DNA of 64,000 bases from Flavobacterium saliperosum (GCF_900100625.1 NZ_FMTY01000003.1:131424-195423); one strand, 5' to 3'; positions 24,713-35,900 are shown, counted from the stretch's first letter. Notes: generated from the sequence alone by a model not told the origin. Program-made: numbers and translations.

Positions 24713-25642
24713 TTAGAAGAATCGTGGGGCATAAATTTTTTCCTGCTTTGGAAGCAATTCAAACCTCAGGAAAATTTCGTGCGAACCGGAATTGTAATTT
24801 GACAAGCGGGTTGATTCCGCATCGTAGCTATATCCTATAAAGAATTTTTCGGTCAGCTGAAATCCCGTCAGTATGCTAACTGCGGCATCCCATCGGTAGG
24901 CTCCTCCAATTGTGAATTTGTCATACATCATGAAGTTTGCTGTGGCATCTAACTGTAACGGGGCACCTTGAACTAATTTGGTTAAGAGTGCAGGTTTGAA
25001 TTTCAGGTTGTCATTCAGATTAAAAACATAGCCTCCCATAAGATAATAGTGCATCCGTTCTTTTGCTAAAGAAGCAGCATTGTCGTCATAATGTTTGGTT
25101 TCCAGAAACGACGGAACCGATAACCCCACGTAATGATTGTCTGAGTACCAATACAGTCCGGCTCCGATATTTGGTGAAAATTGGTTGTCGACATTGTTTT
25201 GGAATTTCGGATCGGAGATATCATGAATGTCCAGTTTGCGATAATCGACATTCAACAAATTAGCACTGCCTTTAATTCCGAAGGACAAGGTGTTTAAGCC
25301 CATTGGAATCCTGTAAGCAAAATCTACCGCAATATTATTTTCTACAGACGGACCGATTTGATCGTTAACAAAGGAAATTCCCAACCCTGTGCTAAGACCT
25401 ATGGGAGTGTGTGCTGTAAAGGCGCTTGTTACAGGGGCTCCGTCGAGTCCAACCCATTGGGCTCTGTGTAATCCAAACAAACTTAAGGCTTCCCGAGTTC
25501 CGGCATATGCAGGATTAATCGTTGACGTATTGTACATGTAATTCGTGTATTGTGCGTCTTGTTGCGAAAAGCAAGGAAGCGAATACCCTATGAATAAACC
25601 AAGGGTTGCGATGCCGAATATTTTTTTTAAAATCATTTTCAT
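24713..25642 (-). CDS. PorP/SprF-family type IX secretion-associated outer-membrane protein
   Basis: A protein of 309 residues with a signal peptide ending near P-C-F-S-Q. The family hallmark follows at once: Q-D-A-Q-Y-T-N-Y-M-Y-N-T and N-P-A-Y-A-G-T-R, then L-H-R-A-Q-W-V-G-L-D-G-A-P-V-T. The remainder is a predicted beta barrel of alternating hydrophobic strands ending in Phe. SprF-type members are needed for secretion or surface display of their partner adhesin with a gliding-type C-terminal domain, which is encoded four bases upstream here. The gene lies 10 bases before the OmpA-type gene. Confidence 0.93.
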   Translation of the reverse strand: MKMILKKIFGIATLGLFIGYSLPCFSQQDAQYTNYMYNTSTINPAYAGTREALSLFGLHRAQWVGLDGAPVTSAFTAHTPIGLSTGLGISFVNDQIGPSVENNIAVDFAYRIPMGLNTLSFGIKGSANLLNVDYRKLDIHDISDPKFQNNVDNQFSPNIGAGLYWYSDNHYVGLSVPSFLETKHYDDNAASLAKERMHYYLMGGYVFNLNDNLKFKPALLTKLVQGAPLQLDATANFMMYDKFTIGGAYRWDAAVSILTGFQLTEKFFIGYSYDAESTRLSNYNSGSHEIFLRFELLPKQEKIYAPRFF

Positions 25643-25646
25643 TGTT

Positions 25647-28600
25647 CTATTTGTTTACAACGTATAAATACCCTGTTTTTTCAATTTTTTCAGTTTGATT
25701 TCCGTCTGAACTAAAGTCATAATGTAAAACATAAAAGTAAGTGCCTGTTGGTAACTCTTCGTTTTTTGAGATGGTGTTACGTCCTTCGGATCTGCCTCTG
25801 AAAACATTTGAAGTGTTATCATATCCCTGAGTTTCGAATACTTTTGCACCCCATCGGTTGAATATTTCAACAGAATTGTTGGGGAAGCATTCAATTCCTT
25901 CGAGATAGAAAATATCATTGCTACCGTCCCCATCAGGTGACACGGCGTTGAATACCTTAACATGGCAATTCAGGTTTAAGGTTTGAGTATGTGTTGTCGT
26001 ATTTCCGCAGGAATCCGTAGCGGTCCATGTTCTTATAAGTTCGTATTTGCTCTTACAGTCTCCTTCCACTTCGTTTTCTTCAAAAGTGATGGTTACCTCC
26101 CCACAGCTGTCTGTAGCGGTAAGGGTTTGGGCTACAGGGATACTGCCGCATTCCACGGAGAGGTTTTGAGGGAGTATGCCTTCAAATACCGGAGGTGTTG
26201 TGTCGATAACCGTAATGGTTTGGATATGAACATTTTCATTTCCACAGGCATCCATAGTTCTCCATGTTCTTATGATTTCAGCATTTCCGGGGCAACTTCC
26301 GTTTATTGTTTCTTCGTCAAACTGTACCGAGGCAGCACCACAATTGTCTGTCGCTGTCAGTGTAGTTGGAGCCGGAATAATCGAATTGCATTCCACGGTA
26401 ATATCCGCAGGAAGCACTTCGTTGAATACGGGTGCCGTAGTATCTTCCACAGTGATGGTTTGTGTGTGGGCAACAGTGTTTCCGCAACTGTCGGAAGATG
26501 TCCAGGTTCTTGTAATGCTATAGTTGTTTGGACAACCTCCATCAACACGGGTTTCGTTGAAGGTAACCGTTGCCGTACCACAGTTGTCTGTGGCTGTCAG
26601 CATTATTGCCGGTCGAATCGCATTACAGTTCACGGTACTGTCTAAAGGAAGCGTTTCATTGAATACTGGTGCTGTAGTATCTTGTACATTAATGGTTTGT
26701 GTATGGATGACAGCGTTTCCGCAACTATCAGAAGCTGTCCAGGTTCGTGTAATGACATAATTGTTGGGACAGTCTCCGTCAACACGAGTTTCGTTGAAGG
26801 TAACTGTTGCCGTTCCACAGTTATCTGTAGCCGTTAGGACAGCTGCTGTTGAAAGATCGCTACATTCTACAGTACTATCTGAAGGAAGTATTCCGTTGAA
26901 AACAGGTGCTGTAGTATCTTCCACATTGATGGTTTGCGTGTGGGTAACTGTGTTTCCGCAACTATCGGAAGCTACCCATGTTCGGGTAATAACGTAGTTG
27001 TTGGGACAGCCACCGTCAACACGAGTTTCGTTGAAGGTAACTGTTGCCGTTCCGCAGTTGTCTGTTGCGGTAAGTGTGATTGCCGGTCGAATCGCATTAC
27101 AGTTCACGGTGCTGTCTAAAGGAAGCGTTTCGTTGAATACTGGCGCCGTAGTGTCTTGCACATTAATGGTTTGCGTGTGGGTAACAGTATTTCCGCAACT
27201 ATCGGAAGCGGTCCAGGTTCGTGTAATAACGTAGTTGTTGGGACAGCCACCGTCAACACGAGTTTCGTTGAAGGTAACTGTTGCCGTTCCGCAGTTGTCT
27301 GTTGCGGTAAGCGTTATTGCCGGTCGAATCGCATTACAGGTCACAGTGCTGTCTAAAGGAAGCGTTTCGTTGAATACCGGCGCCGTAGTGTCTTGCACAT
27401 TAATGGTTTGCGTGTGAGTAACAGTGTTTCCACAGCTATCGGAAGCTGTCCAGGTTCGTGTAATGACATAATTGTTGGGACAGCCATCGTCAACACGAGT
27501 TTCGTTGAGGGTAACCGTTGCCGTTCCACAGTTATCTGTTGCTGTTAGGATGGCTGCTGCCGGTACCGTGTTGCATTGTACGGTGATGTTGGCAGGAAGC
27601 ATTTCATTAAATGCAGGGGGGATTACGTCGTTTACAGTAATGATTTGACTGCAAATGGCAGAATTAAGAATTGTATTTTCCCCTATATCTCTCATGCCAT
27701 TTGCATTTGTGTCCTGAAATTCGGTAATCCAATAGGTTCTTTTAACATCACTATTACAGCTTGTAAAAGGCGAGTTTGAAGCCGTAATTTTAATGATGCC
27801 ACAAGGCGAATTTCCGATACTTCCGTTTGCGTTGCCCAGCATTTCAAATTCCGTTTCGGTAAGTTCTGTAGCAGTGGGGATGTCATCATAACAAGCCACT
27901 ACAGTGTTTGGGAAAGTAGGACAGGTAACCTGGAATGAGCAGTTTCGCATTAGGCGGATAAAAGCGATATTGGAAAGATTCCCATCAAAGTCTCTCACAC
28001 GGTATTGTTGCGTTGTAGGTACTCCGGTAAATCCCGGTAGCGGGGTAAATGTTGCGGTACCCAAAGTGTTATCAATGGACCATGTCCCTTCATTGATAAT
28101 TGAAAGATGGGTCAATTGAGCAGCAGTGTCCGGAGTACTTTGGCTTGGATTTTCAGAAAGTAACAGGCTGATTGTAGCCGGATTAACACGGTCTCCCAAA
28201 TTGTCATTTATTACAATGTTTATTGTTATGGGAGTTCCCTGTGTGTAATAGGACACATCATCTACGGCTATAGGCATGAAATCTACGGTTACGGATGCAT
28301 TATTACTTGTATTGCCATAGAAATCCTGTACGTTGTATTCTATGACGGAAGGCGTTCCGGTAAATGAAGGAAGCGGATGAAACGAAAGTTGTCCTGTTAC
28401 AGGATCTACTGTCCAAGACCCCTCATTAGGAATATCCATGCCTATAATGAAACCATTACTGTTTTGGATGTTTGCGCTGTTGTTTTGAGCCACCAAACTC
28501 ACGGTAGCTGGATTTACTACTGCGCCAGTGGTATCATTTAGTATGACGTTTACAGTAAAAGTAGTTCCTGAGGTATAAATACCGAAATCGTTTGATGCCA

Positions 28601-30860
28601 CAGGACAAATCGGCACCGAATTGATTGTCACATTTAAGGATTGGTTTTCTGTGCACGTAGTGATATTATCCCGTACAGAAAAAGTGTAATTGCCCGGTGT
28701 TAAATTGTTAATAGTAAACGATGCCGTAGTATTATGAAAGACCACATTTCCGGGATTCATCGTGATGGTCCAATCGGAAGGAAGGTTGTTTATTGTAACG
28801 CTTCCCCAAGTGGATTGGCAGCCCGGATGAATAATCTCATCTAAAGTTGCAATCGGAAGCGGAAAAACTTCAAATTGTTGCGTAAATTCTCTACCGCAAG
28901 CATCGATGGCTTTTGCGGTGTAAATTCTACCGGTAATCAAGCCGGAAAATGATGCGGAACTCTGGTTTGGAAACAATTGGGTATTACCCGATTGATCCAG
29001 TACAGCGAATGTGTATGGAGCAGTTCCTCCGGATGCCGTCATGCTAACCGAAGTGCCGCAGGCTTCAATCGCCTGAAATCGGAATGGTGTTAATTCCGTT
29101 TTAAAATAGTATTCGTATAAATAACCTCCCTGTATCCTTTGGAGCGCACCATTACCTCCAAGTTGTGTTGGCTCCATCAGATTTCCAGTTTCGGTCACTC
29201 CCCCGTATCTGAAAAAGTACTCCGTATTGTTCGGTAAATTAAGTGTTAATGTACCCAATGACGAAGAGGCAACATAATAGAAAGGGCTACCGGAGTTTAT
29301 AATACCCGTAACAGCGATACTCCCATCAGCTTTGTAAATTGTAGCCTTTGTTCCTGCAAGCCCTTTTGGGATGTATAGTTTGACCCCAATGCTTCCTTCG
29401 GTCACCATTTCGCAAGTTTGTAAGGAATGTGTTATGTCGGAATTTCTGCTGCAACTTACGTTTTGGTTGAATGTACTGCTTTTTCCGCAAGCATCTGTAA
29501 TTGTTATGTTGTAAGTGCCAGGAGGAAAGTATCGAGTGCCGCTTTTTGAGATGAAATCGACTAAAAAAGGAGAACTAATTGTTGTGGAATAAGGGTATTG
29601 AAGAGTTCCTGATGTTACTGTGTTTCCGCTTCCTGAAGAAGTCGTGAAATTGGAAGGACCCGAGTTTACAGTAAGAGTTAATGGTCCAACAGCATTGCTG
29701 GAAATGGCAACACCGTTAAACTTTAGAAGTGCTACATCATCGAAATATCCTGTGGTGTCTGCGATTGAAGAATCTGTTATACAACTAATGGTAGGATTGT
29801 AAGGGGTAACCGTTTGTCCCATTGTTTTGGTAACCGTTAAGCCACAAGCATCGGTAAAAGTAATGTTATAATGGGTGTTGTATTTTAATCCCAATGGAAT
29901 AACGGTAGCCATACCCATAGGAACCGAATTAAGGTGCAATAGGTTTATCACCTGCGGAACCATCGGTTCGCCTATGAAATTTAATGGTGTAACTCCGGGA
30001 TTTCCCGCTTCTTCCACAGTTATGGTTATTGGATTTGTCATAAAATTTCTAAAAACTTTTATGTCATATCCAATGAGGCATCTGTTTTGGGGATCTGAAG
30101 TGTCCATAATACTTGGTATACCATACACTATATCGTTTGTTACCGGCAAAACCAAAGTACCGCCTGATAATGGGCCACACTGGTTGGACACGGAGTATGT
30201 GATATTTTGACCGTTGAAGAAAGCTATTGGGATTACTATATCCAGGAATTCTATTTTGCTCACCGGTTGTGATGTACGGTTGACGGCCTTTGTAAATGAA
30301 AGTGTGTTCCCTTCGTTATTTGTAAAAATGCAAGTAACATCACCGGCTGTCCCAGTTGTGGTAATGGTCATTCGATACTTGAGCATGTTACCACATACAC
30401 TGTACTCGGGATTGTTGGTTTTGTCTTTAAGAATGTAGGTTGTTGGTGCTAAAGTTGTGTTAAGCGGAGGGTTTACAAGTGTTATCGTTTTGTCTGCACT
30501 GTTACCGCCACATTGGTCTATAATGTCCAGGACATAAGTTCCTGAAGCCAGGCCTGATAAGGTAAAAGTAGCCGAATTAGCAGTAATCGGATAGGTTGTG
30601 GAGGCGTTCGGTCCTGACAATATCCGAATCGCATAGTTTTGATTGGTGAAATCACCCTGACCCACCGTACTTGCAATATGTGTTATCTTAATTTCTCCAT
30701 CCGTTCCATTGTGACATCTTGGTGACCATCCTTGCAGTTGAAAACTGTCTGAAGGTCGGGTAAAGTAGTCTGAACATTGAGCTTCCAAATTCTGACACAT
30801 CAGTAAAACCATAGTCAGAAGAAGAGATTGCCATAGCATAAAGTGTAATTTTGATTTCAT
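25647..30860 (-). CDS. Giant T9SS-secreted adhesin with tandem repeats and gliding-type C-terminal domain
   Basis: About 1737 residues, starting at the ATG that yields a good signal peptide (M-L-W-Q-S-L-L-L-T-M-V-L-L-M). An in-frame ATG 18 codons earlier cannot be excluded. The N-terminal half has immunoglobulin-like and SprB-type beta domains rich in 'D-x-C-G' (I-T-D-A-C-G repeats). Two cadherin-like modules with D-D-V-S-Y-Y and V-I-N-D-N follow (about 800-950). Seven HYR-like repeats of 79 residues then lead to a type-B T9SS C-terminal domain (V-S-P-D-G-D-G-S-N-D, I-F-N-R-W-G, G-T-Y-F-Y-V-L). It is expected to be secreted by the type IX system and attached to the cell surface. Its first position in an operon with PorP/SprF and OmpA partners supports this. 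Confidence 0.93.
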   Translation of the reverse strand: MKSKLHFMLWQSLLLTMVLLMCQNLEAQCSDYFTRPSDSFQLQGWSPRCHNGTDGEIKITHIASTVGQGDFTNQNYAIRILSGPNASTTYPITANSATFTLSGLASGTYVLDIIDQCGGNSADKTITLVNPPLNTTLAPTTYILKDKTNNPEYSVCGNMLKYRMTITTTGTAGDVTCIFTNNEGNTLSFTKAVNRTSQPVSKIEFLDIVIPIAFFNGQNITYSVSNQCGPLSGGTLVLPVTNDIVYGIPSIMDTSDPQNRCLIGYDIKVFRNFMTNPITITVEEAGNPGVTPLNFIGEPMVPQVINLLHLNSVPMGMATVIPLGLKYNTHYNITFTDACGLTVTKTMGQTVTPYNPTISCITDSSIADTTGYFDDVALLKFNGVAISSNAVGPLTLTVNSGPSNFTTSSGSGNTVTSGTLQYPYSTTISSPFLVDFISKSGTRYFPPGTYNITITDACGKSSTFNQNVSCSRNSDITHSLQTCEMVTEGSIGVKLYIPKGLAGTKATIYKADGSIAVTGIINSGSPFYYVASSSLGTLTLNLPNNTEYFFRYGGVTETGNLMEPTQLGGNGALQRIQGGYLYEYYFKTELTPFRFQAIEACGTSVSMTASGGTAPYTFAVLDQSGNTQLFPNQSSASFSGLITGRIYTAKAIDACGREFTQQFEVFPLPIATLDEIIHPGCQSTWGSVTINNLPSDWTITMNPGNVVFHNTTASFTINNLTPGNYTFSVRDNITTCTENQSLNVTINSVPICPVASNDFGIYTSGTTFTVNVILNDTTGAVVNPATVSLVAQNNSANIQNSNGFIIGMDIPNEGSWTVDPVTGQLSFHPLPSFTGTPSVIEYNVQDFYGNTSNNASVTVDFMPIAVDDVSYYTQGTPITINIVINDNLGDRVNPATISLLLSENPSQSTPDTAAQLTHLSIINEGTWSIDNTLGTATFTPLPGFTGVPTTQQYRVRDFDGNLSNIAFIRLMRNCSFQVTCPTFPNTVVACYDDIPTATELTETEFEMLGNANGSIGNSPCGIIKITASNSPFTSCNSDVKRTYWITEFQDTNANGMRDIGENTILNSAICSQIITVNDVIPPAFNEMLPANITVQCNTVPAAAILTATDNCGTATVTLNETRVDDGCPNNYVITRTWTASDSCGNTVTHTQTINVQDTTAPVFNETLPLDSTVTCNAIRPAITLTATDNCGTATVTFNETRVDGGCPNNYVITRTWTASDSCGNTVTHTQTINVQDTTAPVFNETLPLDSTVNCNAIRPAITLTATDNCGTATVTFNETRVDGGCPNNYVITRTWVASDSCGNTVTHTQTINVEDTTAPVFNGILPSDSTVECSDLSTAAVLTATDNCGTATVTFNETRVDGDCPNNYVITRTWTASDSCGNAVIHTQTINVQDTTAPVFNETLPLDSTVNCNAIRPAIMLTATDNCGTATVTFNETRVDGGCPNNYSITRTWTSSDSCGNTVAHTQTITVEDTTAPVFNEVLPADITVECNSIIPAPTTLTATDNCGAASVQFDEETINGSCPGNAEIIRTWRTMDACGNENVHIQTITVIDTTPPVFEGILPQNLSVECGSIPVAQTLTATDSCGEVTITFEENEVEGDCKSKYELIRTWTATDSCGNTTTHTQTLNLNCHVKVFNAVSPDGDGSNDIFYLEGIECFPNNSVEIFNRWGAKVFETQGYDNTSNVFRGRSEGRNTISKNEELPTGTYFYVLHYDFSSDGNQTEKIEKTGYLYVVNK
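25980..27625 (-). repeat. Seven tandem 237-bp (79-residue) HYR-like repeats inside the adhesin gene
   Basis: Each unit runs from a P-V-F-N-E-x-L-P type start, through C-N, T-A-T-D-N-C-G-T-A-T-V and C-P-N-N-Y-x-I-T-R-T-W, to S-D-S-C-G-N-x-V-x-H-T-Q-T-I-x-V-x-D-T-T-A. Units 2 to 5 are nearly identical; units 1, 6 and 7 have drifted. The even 237-bp spacing also creates matching open frames on the opposite strand, which are shadows. Confidence 0.9.
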
Positions 30861-31412
30861 AGGCGGCGCATTTGTTCTTGTTTTTAATGATTTGTTTTTC
30901 AAAACTTTAAACAAATGTCGCGAACCCTTTACAAGGGGGAGGTTACAGCTTAATAACTGGTGCGAAAGACTTAATAAGTGTATTGTTTTAAGGAATAACC
31001 ATAAAATGCGATGCTTTGTGAATTTTAATGTTAAAAAAATATGTAATTGTTATTTTTATGTTTAATTTATTGTGTTTTATCATTGATTTGTATGTTGTTG
31101 GTCTTTTTTGATGTGAATTGTTTAATTTTTTATCAATTTTTAAAATTTACATAATGAGTAAATCGGTTGTTATTTCTTGTTAAATAATACCCTTTAGTGC
31201 AGGGAATAAAGCGGTTGGGTTTTTAACTCTGAAAAAAAATTGATATATTTACACTATAGCTTTTACGGGTCGAATGCTTTTTTATGAAATGGTTTTCCTG
31301 TTAATGTCATTTAATCAGAGGATGTTTGTTGATGATGGAAATGATACCCTTCGGGTAGCTAAAAAAATCATGGGTGTGGTTTTAATAAAAATGATTTTCT
31401 GAAAAATTCTTC
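30861..31412. other. Divergent intergenic region between the adhesin operon and the multi-PAS kinase
   Basis: About 550 very AT-rich bases with no coding frame that I can support. It must hold promoters for both directions. A TATATTTA near 31246 resembles a -7 motif with one mismatch. A short hairpin TACCC-TTC-GGGTA lies at 31345-31357. No clear consensus promoter is seen for the adhesin. Confidence 0.4.
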
Positions 31413-32834
31413 ATGCAGAAAAAAAATAAAATAGCCAATAATCACGAAAAGGACACCAGTAGAACGGCATTTTTGCTGCGTCAAACAGAAGCCATTGCCA
31501 AAACCGGCAGTTGGGAACTTGATTTGCAAACCCAAGAGCTTTACTGGTCTGATGGGGTTTATATGATTTTAGAATTTGAACCCCAGTCGTTTACGGTGGA
31601 TTATGATAAAGGGATTGAGGTTATTCATCCTGATGACAGGGATATGGCTATTCGGGAAATGAATGAGGCTATCAGTAGAGGCAAAGAATACAGTATCCAA
31701 AAGCGATTTGTAACGTCAACCGGAACCATTAAATTCATTCGTTCTTCCGGAAAAGTTTTGTTCGATGCAACGGGTCAACCCCATAAATTGATAGGGGTTT
31801 TTCAGGATATAACCGATTTTGTAAAAGCCCATCAGGAGTTGCAATCCGTTAAATCACTGGTGGAAGTCGTTGCTACCAGTGTTGAGGGAATTATTTGGGA
31901 AGCCAACGCGACTACATTTGAGTTTACCTATATCAGTAAGCAAGTAGAGCGCATTTTGGGTTATTCCCCTTCGGATTGGCTTACGAAACCCTATTTTTGG
32001 AAAGACCACATCCATCCGGAGGATCGGGAGGCGGCGATTCATTTTTGCCATGAGCAGACACTTATGGGCAAGGACCATACTTTTGAATATCGTATGTTAA
32101 CCAAAGCGGGGGATTATGTTTGGTTACAGGATCGGGTAACCGTAATTTCCGAAAACGGTAAACCTGTTATTTTACGTGGGCTTCTTATCGATGTGTCTGC
32201 AAGTAAAGAAATTCGTAAAAGACTCGAGGATGAACGTAATTTGAACCAACAGCTCATACAGTACCTTCCCAACGTAATCTTTTTGTTTAATGAGGAAGGG
32301 GAATTTCTTTTGTGGAATGATAAATTACTGGAGATGAGTGGTTATGTGGATGCGGATATGGAGCATCTCACTCCTTGGAATTTCTTTGATTCTTCACAAA
32401 CGGAGACTTTAATAGAACATCTTCAAACGGTAATTCATAAAGGATACACAGAGATTGAAACCGAGTTTGTTTCCAAATCAGGAGAGCGAAAGCCAATGCT
32501 TTTCATCGCTTCAAAGTTTACCTATAAAGGGCAAAAATGCATTTATGGTGTGGGTGTTGACGTGTCCCAGCGTAACCAACTGATAAAGGAACAGAAAAGA
32601 CTGTTAAAAACCATTGAGAGTATTCTTCAATTTGCGCCTGACAGTATGTTGGTGCTTACCAGTAAATTGAATTTGTTTAAAGAGAATTCATCTTTTGAGA
32701 AGTTGGTGGAGGAGTATGCGGCTAAACTTCATTATGAGGAAGATGAACTGAAAAAACTTATAGTCAATCAAGTGATTGCTTCGATGTCGAATGAAGGAAA
32801 GACAGAAATCACGATTCCCAAAAAGAATAAGTAG
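31413..32834 (+). CDS. Multi-PAS sensor protein, N-terminal part of a split kinase
   Basis: A protein of 473 residues. It has three complete PAS domains (about 25-145, 150-275 and 280-395, each with an H-P-D/E-D-R or similar motif and ending in D-I-T-D or D-V-S). The first half of a fourth follows (I-E-S-I-L-Q-F-A-P-D-S-M-L-V-L-T, then E-E-D-E-L-K-K-L) and stops at I-P-K-K-N-K. No kinase domain is present. The missing half of the fourth PAS (L-E-C-E-T-A-K-M-F-F-A-G-E-K-A-S-S-Y-V-V-S-L-K-D-V-T-E-Q, in pieces) is at the very start of the next gene. The two ORFs therefore look like one gene that has been broken. Whether the pieces still work together is unknown. Confidence 0.85.
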   Translation: MQKKNKIANNHEKDTSRTAFLLRQTEAIAKTGSWELDLQTQELYWSDGVYMILEFEPQSFTVDYDKGIEVIHPDDRDMAIREMNEAISRGKEYSIQKRFVTSTGTIKFIRSSGKVLFDATGQPHKLIGVFQDITDFVKAHQELQSVKSLVEVVATSVEGIIWEANATTFEFTYISKQVERILGYSPSDWLTKPYFWKDHIHPEDREAAIHFCHEQTLMGKDHTFEYRMLTKAGDYVWLQDRVTVISENGKPVILRGLLIDVSASKEIRKRLEDERNLNQQLIQYLPNVIFLFNEEGEFLLWNDKLLEMSGYVDADMEHLTPWNFFDSSQTETLIEHLQTVIHKGYTEIETEFVSKSGERKPMLFIASKFTYKGQKCIYGVGVDVSQRNQLIKEQKRLLKTIESILQFAPDSMLVLTSKLNLFKENSSFEKLVEEYAAKLHYEEDELKKLIVNQVIASMSNEGKTEITIPKKNK

Positions 32835-32922
32835 CATAAATTTTAGTGTTGTGAAGGATTTGCAGCGACAGTAAATAACGTTAGTAAAAAAATAACAAGT
32901 CATAATTTAATATGCCAAAAAG
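32818..32922 (+). other. Interruption between the two halves of the PAS kinase, flanked by CCAAAAAG
   Basis: The first ORF ends and the second begins within the same short sequence CCAAAAAG (32818-32825 and 32915-32922). The roughly 80 bases between read as non-coding in all three frames. Removing exactly one repeat unit (97 bases) would not rejoin the frames; removal of 98 would. So it is not a simple tandem duplication in its present form. Confidence 0.55.
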
Positions 32923-35900
32923 GAACGATAATACGGAGATTGAAAAACTCATCCTTGAATGTGAAACAGCGAAAATGTTTTTTGCTGGGGAAAAGGCTTC
33001 CAGTTATGTGGTCTCATTAAAGGATGTTACGGAACAGGTAGACATACAACAACGATTGGCATTCAGTGAAAAGCGATTTAAGGCTTTGGTGCAAGAAGGA
33101 GCCGATATGACGGCCGTTGTGGATCAGGAAGGGGTGTACCACTATATCAGTCCCAATTACCCGGATATTGTTGGTTATTCGGAGGAAGATCTGTTGGGGA
33201 AAAACGCTTTCGATTTCATTCACCCGGACGATGTGGTACAGATTAAAGAGGAATTCGTTAGGTTGTTTACCGAAAGAAGAGTAAAATCATCCATCTACCG
33301 CTTCCAGCATAAAAACGGGAGCTGGTCTTTTTTTCAAAGTACAGGCTCTAATCTTCTTAACGAGGAAACGATTCAGGGGATTGTAATCAACACGGTGGAT
33401 ATCACCACTTTAGTTCATACCCGTGATGCACTTAACCGCAGTAACGAACGGTTTGAAATATTGATGAAAGCCGGTTCCGAAAGTATTTGGGATTATGATC
33501 TGGTTCGCAATGAGTTTTTTTTGAGCAACGGTTTCAAAGAAAATTTCGGAATTGAAAGTAAAGCACTCGGCGAGAATCATGAACTTATTATTAACCATAT
33601 TCATCCGTCGGATTCCGAGAGGGTTCTTGCCTGTTTTCGTGATGTGCTCGAAGAAACCGATCAGGAAAAGTGGTTTTGTGAGTACCGTTTGATAAAAGCG
33701 AATGGTGAAGTCGCTTACGTAAAAGATCAAGCGGTTATTATGAGAGGTGAAAACGGTGTTGCTTATCGGGTTGTGGGGGCCCTTAAAGACACTACATCAG
33801 AGTATTTTTATCATCAGTTCGATTTGTTGGAGAAGGAGATTATGGAGAACAGTATGTCTACTGATACCGACCTCAGAAGCATATTAACAACGTATATTCA
33901 AAAATTGGAAGACTTCTTCCCGGATATTAAAGCTTCCGTAATGCGTATAAAAGACGATACGCTTCAAAATCTGGCATCCCCTTCCTTACCGTCGGAATAT
34001 ATTCAAAACATTGAGGGTGCTATGATTGGGGATAATGTAGGATCCTGCGGCACTTCGGCTTATTTAAAAGAACAAATTGTTGTGACTGACGTTTTTAACG
34101 ATGTGCGGTGGGATAAATTTAAAAGTATAGCGAAAAAATACGGTATTAAAGCCTGTTGGTCCTATCCGATACTTAATGCCAACGGAGCCGTAATCGCAAC
34201 ATTTGCCAATTATCCTTCAACAAACAGAATGCCCAATGCCCTCGAGGAGCACGTTATAGAGCGCTCCCGACGATTAATATCGATTTTTATAGAGAAATTC
34301 GAATACCTCAAAAACATTCAAAAGAGTAATGAGCGGTATGAACTTATCAATAAGGCTTCCAGAGATGCTATTTACGAATGGGATATTCTTTCCGATATTT
34401 TTTATTGGAATGAAAGCTTTTACACTGTTTTTGGATATTCGAAAGATACGGGTGTTTTCCGTATAGCCGATTGGGCCAATTTAATGCATCCTTCCGACGA
34501 TCAGAAACTTAAGGAAAAATGGATCGCTTTTTTAAATGACTCCGGTCAAAACCGATGGACAAAAGAATTCCGATTCCGAAAAGCTGATGGTACTTATGCT
34601 TATGTGGAAGAAATTGGGCATCTGATTCGCGACAAATACGGAAAGCCATTGCGAATGATCGGTGTGTTGCGGGATGTTTCTTCCGTTAAACTTATTGAAA
34701 AGCAGAAGCAGTTGCAGTATCAAGTGTCCCAGTTTTTCAAAACCGAGAACAATTTGAGTGAAACGTTATCAGAAGTTTTAAAGTTCCTCACGATTCAAGG
34801 CGAATTGCAAACCGCCGAAATCTGGCTTACGAGTATCGATGAAAAACACTTAAATGTAATGTCGGCCTCACGATATGCACAAACGCCTGATGCTGCTCTT
34901 TTTTTTAACGAAAGTGAAGATGTAATCAGGTTCCAGAGCGGAGAAGGGTTGCCAGGACATGTCTGGAAAAAAGGGCAGGTTGTGATTTGGGACAATATCG
35001 ATGAAAACGATTTGTTTGCCCGCCGCACATCCGCTAAAAAAGCAGGATTGAAAAGTGCCATGGGATTACCGCTTTTTCATAAAGATAAAGTGGCAGGTGT
35101 TTTACTTGTATGTGCCGGTTCGAAAAACTTTTTCACCTCCTCTTTGGTAGAACAATATGAACCCTTACAGTACAATCTGGGTGATGAAATAAAACGAAAA
35201 CAGCAAGAAGAGGAAATGTTTCTCTTATTCCACAGTGCGCCGGAAATCATGGCAATAGTTTCACCCGACCGGTATTTTGTTAAGGTAAACCCGGCATTTT
35301 GTAATTTGTTGGGCTATACCGAAAAAGAATTATTGGAACAGCCTTTCGACAGTTTTGTGCATCCCAATGATTTGCAGAAAACCAATTCAGATTACTCGGA
35401 TGCCATTGCTGCCCAAAAAAGAATTTACGGTTCCCTGAACCGATATCGAACCAAATCCGGCAATTACCGATGGATTTCCTGGACTTCCTCGGATACTTTT
35501 GGTGATGAAAAATTCATTTTTGCTTACGGTAGGGACATGACGGAAATTGTAGAGTTGCAAGGGTTACTCGAAAATGCCTCGAAATTGTCGCGTGTAGGCG
35601 GTTGGGAAATGGATGTGGTAAATGATGTTCAGTATTGGTCTCCGATGACCAGGGTTATTCATGAGGTGCCGGATGATTTTCAACCAAATTTGTCCACTTC
35701 GATTAATTTTTATCGCGAGGATGTAAGGGATAAAGTAATGGCTTATGTAGCCAACACCATTGCAACCGGAGAGCCGTTTGATTTTGAGGTTCCGATAATT
35801 ACGGCAAAGGGTAAGGAGCGTTGGGTTCGCGCAATAGGGAATGCTGAATTTTTCGAAGGCAAGTGTATTCGTCTTTACGGCAGTTTTCAGGACATTCATG

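Noticed and set aside
26524..27417. Regularly spaced ~78-codon open frames on the + strand
   Set aside because: They are antisense shadows of the 237-bp repeats of the adhesin gene, which has the stronger coding evidence.
25980..27625. CRISPR-like regular repeat spacing
   Set aside because: The unit is 237 bp, wholly coding, and has no unique spacers.
32818..32922. Simple target-site duplication by a mobile element splitting the kinase
   Set aside because: The insert is only ~90 bases, has no convincing terminal inverted repeats, and exact excision does not restore the frame.
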